Origin: Thiosocius sp963808165
GTDB taxonomy: Bacteria; Pseudomonadota; Gammaproteobacteria; Chromatiales; Chromatiaceae
DNA length: 64,000 bases
Direction of reading: 5' to 3'
NCBI GenBank assembly: GCA_963808165.1
Contig: CAWEET010000021.1
Span: 310,001-374,000 of the forward strand
Numbering within the stretch: the first letter of the stretch is position 1; every line of letters starts with the position of its first letter. A program made the position numbers and the translations under genes. Positions 53,355 to 62,825 of this stretch are shown one piece after another. Below the pieces are notes generated by a model. It was not told the origin of the DNA. It did no database searches and saw only the letters and a list, made by a program, of their open reading frames with translations.

Positions 53355-54368
53355 ATGCTGACCTTCGCCCACCCCTGGCTGTTCCTGTTGCTGCCATTGC
53401 CCTGGCTGGTCGCAAAGACGTTGCCGGCCTACCGGCAGTCGCGCGCCGCGCTGCAGGTCCCTTTCATGGGGTTGCTTTCACGTCTCAGCGGGGAGCAGCC
53501 CGGACCCGGTGCCGTCGAGATGCGCCCCGGCATCGCTCATCATCTGGTGAACGCCGTCGTGTGGCTGATGCTGATCATTGCGCTGGTGCGCCCGCAGTGG
53601 CTCGAAGAGCCCCTGGTCAAGGAGGTGCCGATGCGCGACATGCTGCTGGCGGTGGATCTGTCGGGTTCGATGGAGACCGAGGATTTCAATGATGCCGAAG
53701 GCCGGCAGGTCGACCGCTTGACGGCGGTGAAGCAGGTTCTGGACGATTTTCTCTCGCGCCGTGAAGACGACCGCATCGGGCTGATCGTTTTCGGTTCTGC
53801 GCCCTTTTTGCAGGCACCGTTCACCGACGATGTCGAGGTGCTGCGTACGCTGCTCGACGAGGTTCAGTTACGCATGGCCGGACCCAAGACCGCGTTGGGC
53901 GATGCGATGGGGCTGGCGATGACGCTGTTCGAACGCAGCGAGATGCAGGAACGGGTGCTGATCGTGTTGACCGACGGCAACGACACCGGCAGCCTGGTGC
54001 CGCCGGACCGCGCGGCGGCCATCGCGCATGATCAGGGCGTGGTCGTCCATACCATCGGTGTAGGCGATCCGGGGCAGGCCGGCGAAGAGCAACTCGACGA
54101 GGCGACGCTGCGCAAGGTCGCCGATACAACCGGCGGGCGTTACTTTTTTGCGGCCGATCGTGCGGCGCTGGATCAGATCTACGCCGAGCTGGACAAGCTG
54201 ACCCCGCGCAAGGTGGCGACGATCAGCCATCGGCCGCAGCTTGAACTCTTTCACTGGCCACTTGGTGTGGCCATCGTGCTGGCATTCGTATTCCAGTTGT
54301 CTCAGATGTTGTCGGCCTGGTGGCGTGCGCGTCGGCGCGCGGCATCATCGGCGGAGGTCGCGGGTTGA
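53355..54368 (+). CDS. batA: BatA-type VWA membrane protein, Bat operon 2
   Basis: The 337-residue protein has N-terminal helices (AHPWLFLLLPLPWLVAK; AVVWLMLIIALV), a VWA domain with intact MIDAS (DLSGS in LAVDLSGSMETEDF; Asp in LTDGNDTG) and a C-terminal helix (WPLGVAIVLAFVFQLSQML). Its stop overlaps the TTG start of batB. It is paralogous to the gene at 34851. Confidence 0.9.
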   Translation: MLTFAHPWLFLLLPLPWLVAKTLPAYRQSRAALQVPFMGLLSRLSGEQPGPGAVEMRPGIAHHLVNAVVWLMLIIALVRPQWLEEPLVKEVPMRDMLLAVDLSGSMETEDFNDAEGRQVDRLTAVKQVLDDFLSRREDDRIGLIVFGSAPFLQAPFTDDVEVLRTLLDEVQLRMAGPKTALGDAMGLAMTLFERSEMQERVLIVLTDGNDTGSLVPPDRAAAIAHDQGVVVHTIGVGDPGQAGEEQLDEATLRKVADTTGGRYFFAADRAALDQIYAELDKLTPRKVATISHRPQLELFHWPLGVAIVLAFVFQLSQMLSAWWRARRRAASSAEVAG

Positions 54369-55345
54369 AAGAGTTGGTCGCCCTTGTCTCGCCGTTTCAT
54401 TTCCTGCGTCCGGCCTGGCTGTTGCTGTTGGTCCCCGTGCTGCTGCTGCTGTGGCGGCTGTGGAAACACCAGGCCGTAGAACTCGCCTGGCGCAGGGTCA
54501 TCCCTGCCCACCTGCTGCCGCATCTGCTGCTGCGCGGTGACGCCAGACAGGGGGTTTGGCGGCCGCTAACCACGCTGTCCCTGCTGTTGCTGCTCGGTGT
54601 ACTTGCGCTGGCCGGCCCTGCCTGGGAACGCCAGCCGTCGCCATTCCGCGAAGACCGGGCGGTGCTGGTGATTGTGTTGAAGGTCACGCCCTCGATGCTG
54701 GCGCGGGATATCCAGCCGTCGCGCCTCGAACGTTCGGTGCAGAAGATCGGTGATCTGCTTGCGTTGCGCGCCGGGGGGCGGACGGCGTTGGTCGCCTATG
54801 CCGGCAGTGCACACCTGGTGATGCCGCTGACACGCGATGCCGGCATCATCGAGACCTTCGCCGCGGAGCTCGACCCGCGGATCATGCCCCGCGATGGTGA
54901 TGCCGCGGCCGCAGCGGTGGCGCTGGCCAATGAGCGTCTGGCCGGCAGCGGCCTGCCGGGATCCATCCTGCTGATTGCCGATGACGTTTCTCCGGACCAG
55001 TTGGAGGGTTTGCGTCAGCAGCGTGCGCAGGGTGGGGCGAGCGTGCAGTTGCTGGCCATGGCGGCTGGTCCCGAGGTGATCCCGCCGCCGGACAGCCCGC
55101 CTGCCCCGGCGCTTGACAATGCGGCGATGGCCGCGGCCGCCTCGGCGGCAGGTGGCGGACTGGTGTTGCCGACGGTCGACGATGCCGATGTCGAGCGCCT
55201 CGCGCGGCTGGCCGAACAGAGTCTGACGCAGGCCGAAGCCCAGGAGGTTGATGACTGGCAAGATGCCGGTTATTACCTGGTGCCGTTGCTGGTGCTGATC
55301 GCGCTGTTCGGTTTCAGGCGCGGCTGGGTGGTGCGTCATGACTAG
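54365..55345 (+). CDS. batB: BatB-type VWA protein with degenerate MIDAS, Bat operon 2
   Basis: The start is uncertain: a TTG at 54365 overlapping the batA stop gives LKELVALVSPFHFLRPAWL, which aligns with the start of the operon 1 BatB; an upstream in-frame GTG/ATG is less likely. The 326-residue protein has two helices, a VWA domain and a C-terminal helix (LVPLLVLIALFGFRRGWVVR). Where the MIDAS DxSxS is expected, the sequence is KVTPS (VIVLKVTPSMLARDIQPSRL), so the first Asp is Lys and the first Ser is Thr. Metal binding is probably lost. Confidence 0.85.
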   Translation: MKELVALVSPFHFLRPAWLLLLVPVLLLLWRLWKHQAVELAWRRVIPAHLLPHLLLRGDARQGVWRPLTTLSLLLLLGVLALAGPAWERQPSPFREDRAVLVIVLKVTPSMLARDIQPSRLERSVQKIGDLLALRAGGRTALVAYAGSAHLVMPLTRDAGIIETFAAELDPRIMPRDGDAAAAAVALANERLAGSGLPGSILLIADDVSPDQLEGLRQQRAQGGASVQLLAMAAGPEVIPPPDSPPAPALDNAAMAAAASAAGGGLVLPTVDDADVERLARLAEQSLTQAEAQEVDDWQDAGYYLVPLLVLIALFGFRRGWVVRHD

Positions 55346-56057
55346 GCTGCTGCAGGCGAAGTGCCGTCAAGTCCTTTACCCACCGGCGGGGCGCGTCCTG
55401 TCCCAGGTCCACGCTTTGTTGCGTCCTGCCTGCTGCGCCCTCCTGTTCGGCCTGGTGCTTTGCTGCACGAATGCGGCCGCGGCCGACTTCCGCTTTGCCG
55501 ACCTGTGGCGGACGCCTGACCAACAAGGCCAGCGCTTGTTCGAGCAGGGCCGCTACGCAGAGGCGGCCGAGCGCTTCACCGAACCGCTGCGACGCGGTGC
55601 TGCACTGTACCGGGCCGGTGAGTTTGAGGCCGCCGCCACGGCGTTCGCCAGGGTCGACTCGGCCGAGGCGGCGCTGAACCGCGGCAATGCCCTGGTCCTG
55701 CTCGGTCGCTACCAGGATGCGATCCTGGCCTTCCAGCGGGCGCTGCAGCTCCGGCCCGACTGGTCGGCGGCACAGACCAACCTGGGGATCGCCCGGGCAC
55801 GCCTGGCCGCGATGGCCCCGCCGGAGGACGATGCCGGCGGCACCGGCGGCAAGCTGGGGGCCGACGAGATCGTGATGGACAGCACCGGGCGTGCTGCAAA
55901 GGCAGACCAGGAGCAGGCCGTCGAGGGGGCGGCTGCGTCCGATGCCGAACTGCGCGCGATGTGGCTGCGCCGCGTGCAGACGCGCCCGGCAGACTTTCTG
56001 AAGGTGCGCTTTGCGCTGCAACTCGCACGCGAGCAGGAATCGGCTGCGGCACCATGA
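55338..56057 (+). CDS. batC: BatC-type TPR protein, Bat operon 2
   Basis: The 239-residue protein starts inside batB (8-base overlap). It has a signal or anchor helix (CCALLFGLVLCCTNAAA), the BatC segment FRFADLWRTPDQQGQRLFEQGRYAEAAERF, a TPR pair (LNRGNALVLLGRYQDAILAF; ALQLRPDWSAAQTNLGIARARL) and the typical final LRRVQTRPADFLKVRFALQLARE. The acidic low-complexity linker seen in the operon 1 fusion is reduced here to about 40 residues. Confidence 0.87.
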   Translation: MTRLLQAKCRQVLYPPAGRVLSQVHALLRPACCALLFGLVLCCTNAAAADFRFADLWRTPDQQGQRLFEQGRYAEAAERFTEPLRRGAALYRAGEFEAAATAFARVDSAEAALNRGNALVLLGRYQDAILAFQRALQLRPDWSAAQTNLGIARARLAAMAPPEDDAGGTGGKLGADEIVMDSTGRAAKADQEQAVEGAAASDAELRAMWLRRVQTRPADFLKVRFALQLAREQESAAAP

Positions 56058-57385
56058 TGCGCTGCCTCGCGACGGGTCTGTTGTGGCTATCGATACCGGT
56101 CTCGCTCTGCCTGGCTGCGCCGGCCGAACAGGCATCGGTGAAGGCCGACGCACGAGCCAGCCTGGGCGGTGCAGATCGCTACTGGGTCGGGCAGTCGGTG
56201 CCGCTCAACCTGGACCTGCGCTCGACCGCCCTCGCGTTCGGTGGACAACAATTCGATGCCCCAAGAGTCGACGGGGCGCTGGTGCTCAATCCGGAGTCGG
56301 GTGCGCATAAATTCAGCGAGCAGCAGGGTGGTGAGACCTGGCAGGTGCAACGCTACCAGTATCGGGTGTTTCCGCAGCGTTCCGGTAGCCTGACCGTGCC
56401 GGCGTTGGAGGTCGCCTTCTCGGCCTCCGCGGGCTACGGCATGCCGGTAACGGACTTTCGATTCAGCACCGAGCCTTTGTCATTCGAGGCCAGCTTGCCG
56501 CCGGGTGCCAGGGCCGATGTGCCTCTGGTAAGCACCAGCCGTTTCACGGTCGAACAGACCTGGGATCCCTTACCCGGGTCGCTCAAGGTCGGTGACGCGC
56601 TGACCCGACGGGTCGTGCTACGCGCGGTCGACTTGCCGGGCATGGCGCTGCCGATGCTCCGGGTACCGCGGATTGCCGGGATCGCCGTGTACCCCGGGCA
56701 GCCAGACCTGCAGGACAGAATTGATCGCGGGAGCCTGGACGGTGAGCGCGTCGAGAGTCAAACCTTTGTGATGCAACGCGCCGGCAGTTACGAGATCCCC
56801 GGCAGCGTCGTCCAGTGGTGGAATCCTCAGACCGAGACCCTCGCCGAGGTGGCGGTCGAACCCCTGACGATCGAGGTGGCCGCGAACCCGGCACTGGCCG
56901 CGGCGCAAGCGCTCGATGCATTGTCGCAGCGCCCGGTGTTGCTGGTGGTTGGCGTGGCGGCGGCGGTCTTCGGCCTGGTGCTGCTGGTTTGGGCCTATCG
57001 GGCGATGCGGCGGAGCAGACTCGCCCGGCAGGCGCAGCGTGCGCAGAGTGAGCGGGGCTATTTCGAGCGCTTTCAGCAGGCCTGCCGTGGCGAGGAGGCA
57101 TCATCGATCTACAATGCCTTGACCCAATGGAGGTCTCGATGTGGCGGGGATCGCCAAACCGCGCTGACCTTACAGGGTATCGACCGACTGAGCAGTGATC
57201 CGGCCCTGGCCGATCATCTCGACAGGCTGCAATACGCCGTCGCCAACCGCGAACCCTACGCTCAGGGGCCGGTGCTCGATCGCCTTATGGGCGATGTCCG
57301 TAAACAGTTACAATCCCCCGACGATCTGTCCGGGGGATCGCTGCGGGAACTGAATCCAAGTGGGGATAAGGCCTTCGGCGGCTAG
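56054..57385 (+). CDS. batD: BatD-type protein, Bat operon 2
   Basis: I chose the ATG at 56054 overlapping batC. The 443-residue protein has a signal peptide (LLWLSIPVSLCLAAPAE), beta-sandwich BatD domains (DRYWVGQSVPLNLDLRS; RFTVEQTWDPLPGSLKVGDALTRRVVLRAVDLPG), one membrane helix (about 299-317) and a cytoplasmic helical tail. It is about 170 residues shorter than the operon 1 BatD, with fewer sandwich repeats. A C-rich/G-rich dyad in the last codons (CCCCCGACGATCTGTCCGGGGG) may act as a terminator or attenuator. Confidence 0.87.
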   Translation: MMRCLATGLLWLSIPVSLCLAAPAEQASVKADARASLGGADRYWVGQSVPLNLDLRSTALAFGGQQFDAPRVDGALVLNPESGAHKFSEQQGGETWQVQRYQYRVFPQRSGSLTVPALEVAFSASAGYGMPVTDFRFSTEPLSFEASLPPGARADVPLVSTSRFTVEQTWDPLPGSLKVGDALTRRVVLRAVDLPGMALPMLRVPRIAGIAVYPGQPDLQDRIDRGSLDGERVESQTFVMQRAGSYEIPGSVVQWWNPQTETLAEVAVEPLTIEVAANPALAAAQALDALSQRPVLLVVGVAAAVFGLVLLVWAYRAMRRSRLARQAQRAQSERGYFERFQQACRGEEASSIYNALTQWRSRCGGDRQTALTLQGIDRLSSDPALADHLDRLQYAVANREPYAQGPVLDRLMGDVRKQLQSPDDLSGGSLRELNPSGDKAFGG

Positions 57386-57543
57386 CGGCTTCGGCAGCCT
57401 CGGCCTGCGTTGCGGCGGGCGGCCCCGTGTTGCGAGACAAAATGCGATTGTGCAGATCGGGCCGTGCCCGAAGGCGCATATGGCGTGGGTTGATGTCCCG
57501 CGTCTTCGGCAGGCACGGCCTGCCGCACGAAGTTGGAGGTTTC

Positions 57544-59826
57544 ATGAAGTTCCTGCCGATCATTCTGCTGTTCACGCTGCTGACGGTCGAGGCGATCGCC
57601 GCGGCCGGCTACGTCGGCAGTCCGGTCTGTGCAGAATGCCATGCGGACGAGGCCACGGCCTGGCGTGGCTCGCATCACGATCTGGCGATGGCTGAAGCAA
57701 TCGAAGACTCGATGTTGGGCGACTTCAATGGCGCTGAGTTCACCGCGCATGGTGTGACCTCGCGGTTCTTTCGCCGCGACGGCGGCTTTTTCGTGCATAC
57801 CGATGGGCCGGATGGCGAGCTCGCCGATTATCGGATCAGTTACACCTTTGGCTGGTACCCGTTGCAGCAATACCTGATCGAGTTCCCCGATGGACGCTTA
57901 CAGGCGCTGGGTATCGCCTGGGACAGTCGCGACAAACAGGCGGGCGGCCAGCGCTGGTTCCACCTGTATCCGGACGAGGCGATGAATCATCGCCATCCGC
58001 AGCACTGGACCGCGCTTGATCAGACCTGGAACTACCAGTGTGCCGAGTGCCATTCGACCGATCTGAAGAAGAACTACGACCTCGCCACAGACAGCTATGC
58101 GACGACCTGGAGTGAAATCGACGTCGCCTGCGAGGCCTGCCACGGCCCCGGCTCGGCCCATGTCGACTGGGCGCGGGCGGCCGCGCAGAATCCGGCAGCG
58201 CAAGCCGGCAAGGACAAGGGACTGGTGGTGGACCTGGCCGATCGTGATGGCGCCGTCTGGACGATCGATGCCGAGACCGGCAAGCCGCGTCGCAGCAAGC
58301 CGCGTGCAAGTCACACCCAGATCGAGTTGTGCGCGCGCTGCCACTCGCGCCGCGGGCAGATCTGGGAGGACTACGAATACGGCAAGCCGCTCGGCGACAC
58401 GCATCGCCTGGCGCTGCTCGATGAACACCTGTATTTCCCGGACGGCCAGATCAAGGACGAGGTCTATGTCTACGGTTCGTTTATCCAAAGCAAGATGTAC
58501 GCTGCCGGGGTGACATGTTCAGACTGCCATGAACCCCACAGCCTGCGCTTGCGCGCCGAAGGCAATGCGGTGTGCGGCACCTGCCACATGCCGGATCGTT
58601 ACGACACGCCGGCCCACCATCACCACGAGGCAGGCGGAGATGCAGCGGCCTGCACAAGCTGCCATATGCCGCAGCGTGTCTACATGGTCAACGATTGGCG
58701 TGCCGATCACAGCATGCGCGTGCCGCGCCCCGATCTGTCGTCGAAGTTCGCTACCCCGAATGCCTGCAACGGCTGCCACGCTGACAAGACGACGGATTGG
58801 GCGGCAGAGGCGGTTGCCGCCTGGTATCCGGACAGCGCGCATCGCGGGCGGCATTTCACGGAGGGGCTGCATGCGGCAGACGTTGGGGCGGCCGATGCTG
58901 CGGATCGGCTGCTGGCCGTGGCGGCAAACGCTGCCCAGCCCGGCATCGTACGCGCGACCGCGGTGGATCGACTGCGGGGTCTGGCGCAGCCGCAGCATCT
59001 GTTCACCATCCAGCGTCTGTTGAGGGACGATGATCCTTTGCTGCGCGGTGCCGCGGTGCGCTTTCTCGAGCTGACTGACGTACGCACGCAGGTCGATCAG
59101 GGCTGGCTGTCGTTGAACGACAGCGATCGTGCAGTTCGTCTCGAGGCCGCACGGCTGCTCGCGCCGCTGATGCGTCAGCGACTACCCGAGAAGTTCCGCG
59201 AGCAGCTCACGCGTGCGATCGAGGAATACGCACAGTCTCAGTATGTCAATGCCGATCGCCCCGAGTCACACCTGAATCTGGGCTTGATAGCGGCTGCGGT
59301 CGGCGACATCCCTCAGGCCGAACAATCCTACCGGACCGTATTGAAGCTCGATCCGACCTTTGCGCCCGGCTATGTCAACCTGGCCGACCTGTATCGACAG
59401 CAGCAACGCGAGGAGGATGGTGAGCGCATCCTCCGCATGGGCATCGACGCGGTCACCGAAGACGCCGGTCTGCAACATGCCCTGGGCCTGCTGCTGGTGC
59501 GGCAGCAGCGTCTTAACGACGCCTTGCCCTATTTGCGCCAGGCAGCGGCACAGGCGCCCGCCATATCACGCTATGCCTATGTCTATGCGTTGGCCCTGCA
59601 GGGTGCCGGCGACACCGCGCAGGCGCTGAGTGTGCTGGAGGCGGCATACCAGCGGACGCCGTCCGATCGTGACATCCTGGTCGCGCTGGTGACGGTAAAC
59701 CGGGATCAGGGCGATCTCGACCGGGCGAAAGGTTATGCTGACGAACTCCTGCGCCGCCATCCGGACGATGCCCAGGTGCGTGCGTTGCGCGAGGCCCTGG
59801 ATCAGCCGGCGTCCGATGAACCTTAG
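57544..59826 (+). CDS. exported octahaem cytochrome c with HEAT and TPR repeats
   Basis: I chose the ATG at 57544 (GGAGG upstream). The 760-residue protein has a signal peptide (IILLFTLLTVEAIAAAG) and eight CxxCH haem motifs: CAECH, CAECH, CEACH, CARCH, CSDCH, CGTCH, CTSCH, CNGCH. They resemble cytochrome c554-like multihaem proteins. HEAT-like repeats (about 430-540) and TPR repeats (about 600-755, for example PESHLNLGLIAAAVGDIPQAEQSYRTVL) follow. Such fusions are exported electron-transfer proteins; the redox partner is unknown. It is separated from batD by 158 bases, so shared regulation is possible. Confidence 0.92.
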   Translation: MKFLPIILLFTLLTVEAIAAAGYVGSPVCAECHADEATAWRGSHHDLAMAEAIEDSMLGDFNGAEFTAHGVTSRFFRRDGGFFVHTDGPDGELADYRISYTFGWYPLQQYLIEFPDGRLQALGIAWDSRDKQAGGQRWFHLYPDEAMNHRHPQHWTALDQTWNYQCAECHSTDLKKNYDLATDSYATTWSEIDVACEACHGPGSAHVDWARAAAQNPAAQAGKDKGLVVDLADRDGAVWTIDAETGKPRRSKPRASHTQIELCARCHSRRGQIWEDYEYGKPLGDTHRLALLDEHLYFPDGQIKDEVYVYGSFIQSKMYAAGVTCSDCHEPHSLRLRAEGNAVCGTCHMPDRYDTPAHHHHEAGGDAAACTSCHMPQRVYMVNDWRADHSMRVPRPDLSSKFATPNACNGCHADKTTDWAAEAVAAWYPDSAHRGRHFTEGLHAADVGAADAADRLLAVAANAAQPGIVRATAVDRLRGLAQPQHLFTIQRLLRDDDPLLRGAAVRFLELTDVRTQVDQGWLSLNDSDRAVRLEAARLLAPLMRQRLPEKFREQLTRAIEEYAQSQYVNADRPESHLNLGLIAAAVGDIPQAEQSYRTVLKLDPTFAPGYVNLADLYRQQQREEDGERILRMGIDAVTEDAGLQHALGLLLVRQQRLNDALPYLRQAAAQAPAISRYAYVYALALQGAGDTAQALSVLEAAYQRTPSDRDILVALVTVNRDQGDLDRAKGYADELLRRHPDDAQVRALREALDQPASDEP

Positions 59827-60060
59827 CGCAGGGCATGGGTGCCGCCGTTGCGACCGCGTATTTTCTGCCCGGGGAACCCCGGCGATGGTTTCTGATGCAG
59901 TGTTGCCGGGATTCCCTTGGTGCCCGGGCCGCGCTCGATCGCGTGTCCCCGACGGCGTGACGAGTATGCTGTCACCCGTCCCGGGCAGTGTCTTGCTCGT
60001 GCTCGCGGGCTTTGCCGTGGCGCAAGCACTCAAGTCCATCTGATCAGAGTAAGTTCGGGT

Positions 60061-61557
60061 ATGTATATCAAGGATCGTTTCTTGGCTTGGGTTCTGCTGC
60101 CGATGCTGCTGGTAGCCGCAGCACCTGCCGCGGCCGACGAAGCCGCGGAGGTCGCGGAGACACCGCAGGCCGAGTTGCGCGCCCTGTCGATCGAGTTCGA
60201 ACCCTGGACCGGTGATTTCGAGGGGATGCTGAAGCGCCGCTTGCTCCGCGTCCTGGTGCCATTCAGTCGCAGCCTGTACTACAACGATAAAGGGCGCGAG
60301 CGTGGTCTGATCGGCGAGACGGTGCGTGACTTCGAGCGGTACATCAATAAGAAGTACAAGAAGCGCCTGGCGCGCCGACCGATTACGGTGATTATTGTCC
60401 CGACCACGCGCGACAAACTGTTGCCCGAGTTGCTCGCAGGCCTCGGCGACATCGCTGCGGGCAACCTCACCGCGACCCCCGAACGCCTCCAAAGGGTCGA
60501 TTTCGCGGTGCCGGATGGTGGAGGTCTCACCGTGCAGGAATTGCTGCTCACGGGCCCGAAGTCGCCGCCGATTGCGACACTGGACGACCTATCCCGGCAG
60601 ACCGTGCATGTGCGGCTTGCTTCCAGTTATCACGCCAGCCTGATTGCGCTCAATGCCCGGCTCAAGGCGGAGGGCAAGGACGAGGTCAGGATCGTGCTCG
60701 TTCCGGATGCCCTCGAAGACGAGGACATGATGGAGATGCTCGACGCCGGGCTGTTGCAGGCGATCGTCGTCGATGACTGGAAGGCCAGGCTGTGGGCCCA
60801 GATCCTGCCCCACGTCAAGGTGCATGAGGACATCGTACTGCGCGAGGGCGGCAAGATCGGCTGGGCGGTGCGCAAGGGTAGCCCGGGGCTGACCGCGGAG
60901 ATACTCGAGTTCTATCGGCGAGAGGTCAGCAGCAAGGGGGCGACGGCCTACCGGCTGCAGAAGATGCAGGAATACATCAAGGAAACCAAGGACCCCACCG
61001 GCGAGGCCGAGTGGCAGCGCTTCGAGGAGACCATCGGGCTGTTCCGCAAGTACGGTGAAAAATACGGCTTTGATCCGTTGATGCTGGCGGCGCAAGGTTT
61101 TCAGGAATCCCGGATCAACCAGAAGCTGCGCAGTCCCGCGGGGGCCATCGGCATTATGCAGATCATGCCGAGGACGGCCAAGGAACTGAAGGTCGGCGAC
61201 ATCCGCAAGGCGGACGCCAACATCCATGCTGGCGCCAGGTATATGGATCGACTGATGACGCGTTACTTCCAGGAAGCCAAGTTCGAGGGCGACGATCGCA
61301 CCCTGTTCGCCTTCGCGGCCTACAATGCGGGGCCCGGAAACATCCAGAAGATGCGCCGGCTGGCGAGGCAACGCGGCCTCGACCCGAACAAATGGTTCAA
61401 CAATGTCGAGATCGTCACGGCCCAGAAGATCGGTCTGGAGCCGGCCACCTATGTGCGCAACATCTACAAGTATTATGTTGCGTACAGGATGACCGTCGAA
61501 GCCTACGAAGCGGCGCAGCAGGCGCGCGAGCAGGTCAGCGAAGAACTCGGCGAGTGA
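60061..61557 (+). CDS. MltF-like membrane-bound lytic murein transglycosylase
   Basis: The 498-residue protein has a signal peptide (LPMLLVAAAPAAADE), a periplasmic SBP_bac_3-like domain (about 50-285, RLLRVLVPFSRSLYYNDKGRERGLIGETVRDFE ... LTATPERLQRVDF), and a C-terminal SLT goose-lysozyme-like domain (about 325-480). The catalytic Glu is in GFQESRINQKLRSPAGAIGIMQIMP, followed by FAAYNAGPGNI. MltF-type enzymes cleave peptidoglycan strands to 1,6-anhydro products and are ligand-modulated through the SBP domain. Confidence 0.93.
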   Translation: MYIKDRFLAWVLLPMLLVAAAPAAADEAAEVAETPQAELRALSIEFEPWTGDFEGMLKRRLLRVLVPFSRSLYYNDKGRERGLIGETVRDFERYINKKYKKRLARRPITVIIVPTTRDKLLPELLAGLGDIAAGNLTATPERLQRVDFAVPDGGGLTVQELLLTGPKSPPIATLDDLSRQTVHVRLASSYHASLIALNARLKAEGKDEVRIVLVPDALEDEDMMEMLDAGLLQAIVVDDWKARLWAQILPHVKVHEDIVLREGGKIGWAVRKGSPGLTAEILEFYRREVSSKGATAYRLQKMQEYIKETKDPTGEAEWQRFEETIGLFRKYGEKYGFDPLMLAAQGFQESRINQKLRSPAGAIGIMQIMPRTAKELKVGDIRKADANIHAGARYMDRLMTRYFQEAKFEGDDRTLFAFAAYNAGPGNIQKMRRLARQRGLDPNKWFNNVEIVTAQKIGLEPATYVRNIYKYYVAYRMTVEAYEAAQQAREQVSEELGE

Positions 61558-61713
61558 GGCGCCGCCTGGCGTGTCGCACCGGCCGACTTCCCGCGACACT
61601 CGGTGTCCTGAGTCAGGACGCCGGGTCGTGGCATCGTGCGACATATCGGCCGTGAGACCGGGACCGGCGTGGTCCCATGACACCCTGCACCGCTGGCGGG
61701 AGGCCTTGCGACG

Positions 61714-62817
61714 GTGACCGGACCTTTCATCCACGACATCGACCCCGTGCTGGCGGACCTCGGTGGACTGTACCTCTGGTACTACGGTCTGTTTTATTCG
61801 CTCGGCTTCCTGTCGATCTTTCTGTGGCTGCGCTCACAGCGTGCCAGCCTGCGCTTCAGCTTGGCGGATGTCTATGATCTGACCATTGCGGCCAGCGCCG
61901 CGATTCTGATCGGTGGTCGGCTGATGGCCGTCCTGTTCTACGAGTGGGATTACTATCGCGAGCACCTCGATCAGCTCGGCCATTACTGGATCGGCGGCAT
62001 GGGAACCCACGGTTTCCTGATCGGCGTCGTCGTTGCGATCGGGCTGTTCAGCTGGGCCAAGGGTAAACCGTTTCTGCTCGTTCTCGATGCGCTCGCGATC
62101 CCGGGTGCCCTGATCCTGGGCTTCGGCAGGCTGGCAAACTACATCGACGGACAGATCGTCGGCAGCGTGACCGAAGTCTGGTGGGGGGTGAAATTTCCCG
62201 ATGCCGATGGTTACCGTCATCCGGTGGTGCTTTACGACGGTCTGAAAAACCTGCTGCTGATCGTGCCTCTGCTGCTGATCCGTCGCAGCGGACCTCCGCC
62301 GGGCGTGCTGGCCGCAAACTTCATCCTCTGGTACGGCTTTTTCAGGTTTCTGATCGATTTTCTGCGTGACTACCGTGCGGACCTGCTGGGCTTGCCTTCC
62401 GGGCAATGGTTCAACATCTCGATGGTGGTGATCGGCATCGGCATGCTGGCCTGGATCTACAGGCGCCCGTTGCGGCGCGATGCCATGCAGGATATCGATT
62501 GGTCGTCGTACGATGTCTTGCTGGCCACGCCCTCGAGACTGCTTCTGCGCCGGCTGTTGCTGGTGGCTATGCTGCTGTTCTCACTGGCCATACCCAGCGA
62601 CCGCACGCAGGACGTGCCGCTGGTCTATGGCAAACGCCATCCGGGCCTGGAGCACTCCGCGCTGTATCCGCCAGTATCGATTCGTCCGTCGCAACACCTA
62701 GCGCTGAAAAGACGGCGGCGATGGTTCAGCTACGACGGTTCAGACCGAGCCATTCGCACAGCAGAAAATACAGCGGTCCCATCGACAGATCGGCAATCGC
62801 CAACGCCGGGGATCTGA
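61714..62817 (+). CDS. divergent Lgt-family (prolipoprotein diacylglyceryl transferase) paralogue
   Basis: The GTG at 61714 gives MTGPFIHDIDPVLADLGGLYLWYYGLFYSLGF, which aligns with the Lgt N-terminus. About seven membrane helices are visible. Key positions: His in GGMGTHGFL retained; the signature GRLANYIDGQIVG keeps Arg and Asn but has Asp for the second Asn and Gln for the usual Glu; RFLIDFLRDYRAD has Asp where Lgt has Glu. The C-terminus is about 90 residues longer than usual, with an extra helix and the string DVPLVYGKRHPGLEHSALYPP. Together this points to a paralogue with a changed substrate or activity rather than housekeeping Lgt. Confidence 0.85.
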   Translation: MTGPFIHDIDPVLADLGGLYLWYYGLFYSLGFLSIFLWLRSQRASLRFSLADVYDLTIAASAAILIGGRLMAVLFYEWDYYREHLDQLGHYWIGGMGTHGFLIGVVVAIGLFSWAKGKPFLLVLDALAIPGALILGFGRLANYIDGQIVGSVTEVWWGVKFPDADGYRHPVVLYDGLKNLLLIVPLLLIRRSGPPPGVLAANFILWYGFFRFLIDFLRDYRADLLGLPSGQWFNISMVVIGIGMLAWIYRRPLRRDAMQDIDWSSYDVLLATPSRLLLRRLLLVAMLLFSLAIPSDRTQDVPLVYGKRHPGLEHSALYPPVSIRPSQHLALKRRRRWFSYDGSDRAIRTAENTAVPSTDRQSPTPGI

Positions 62818-62825
62818 TCCTGCTG

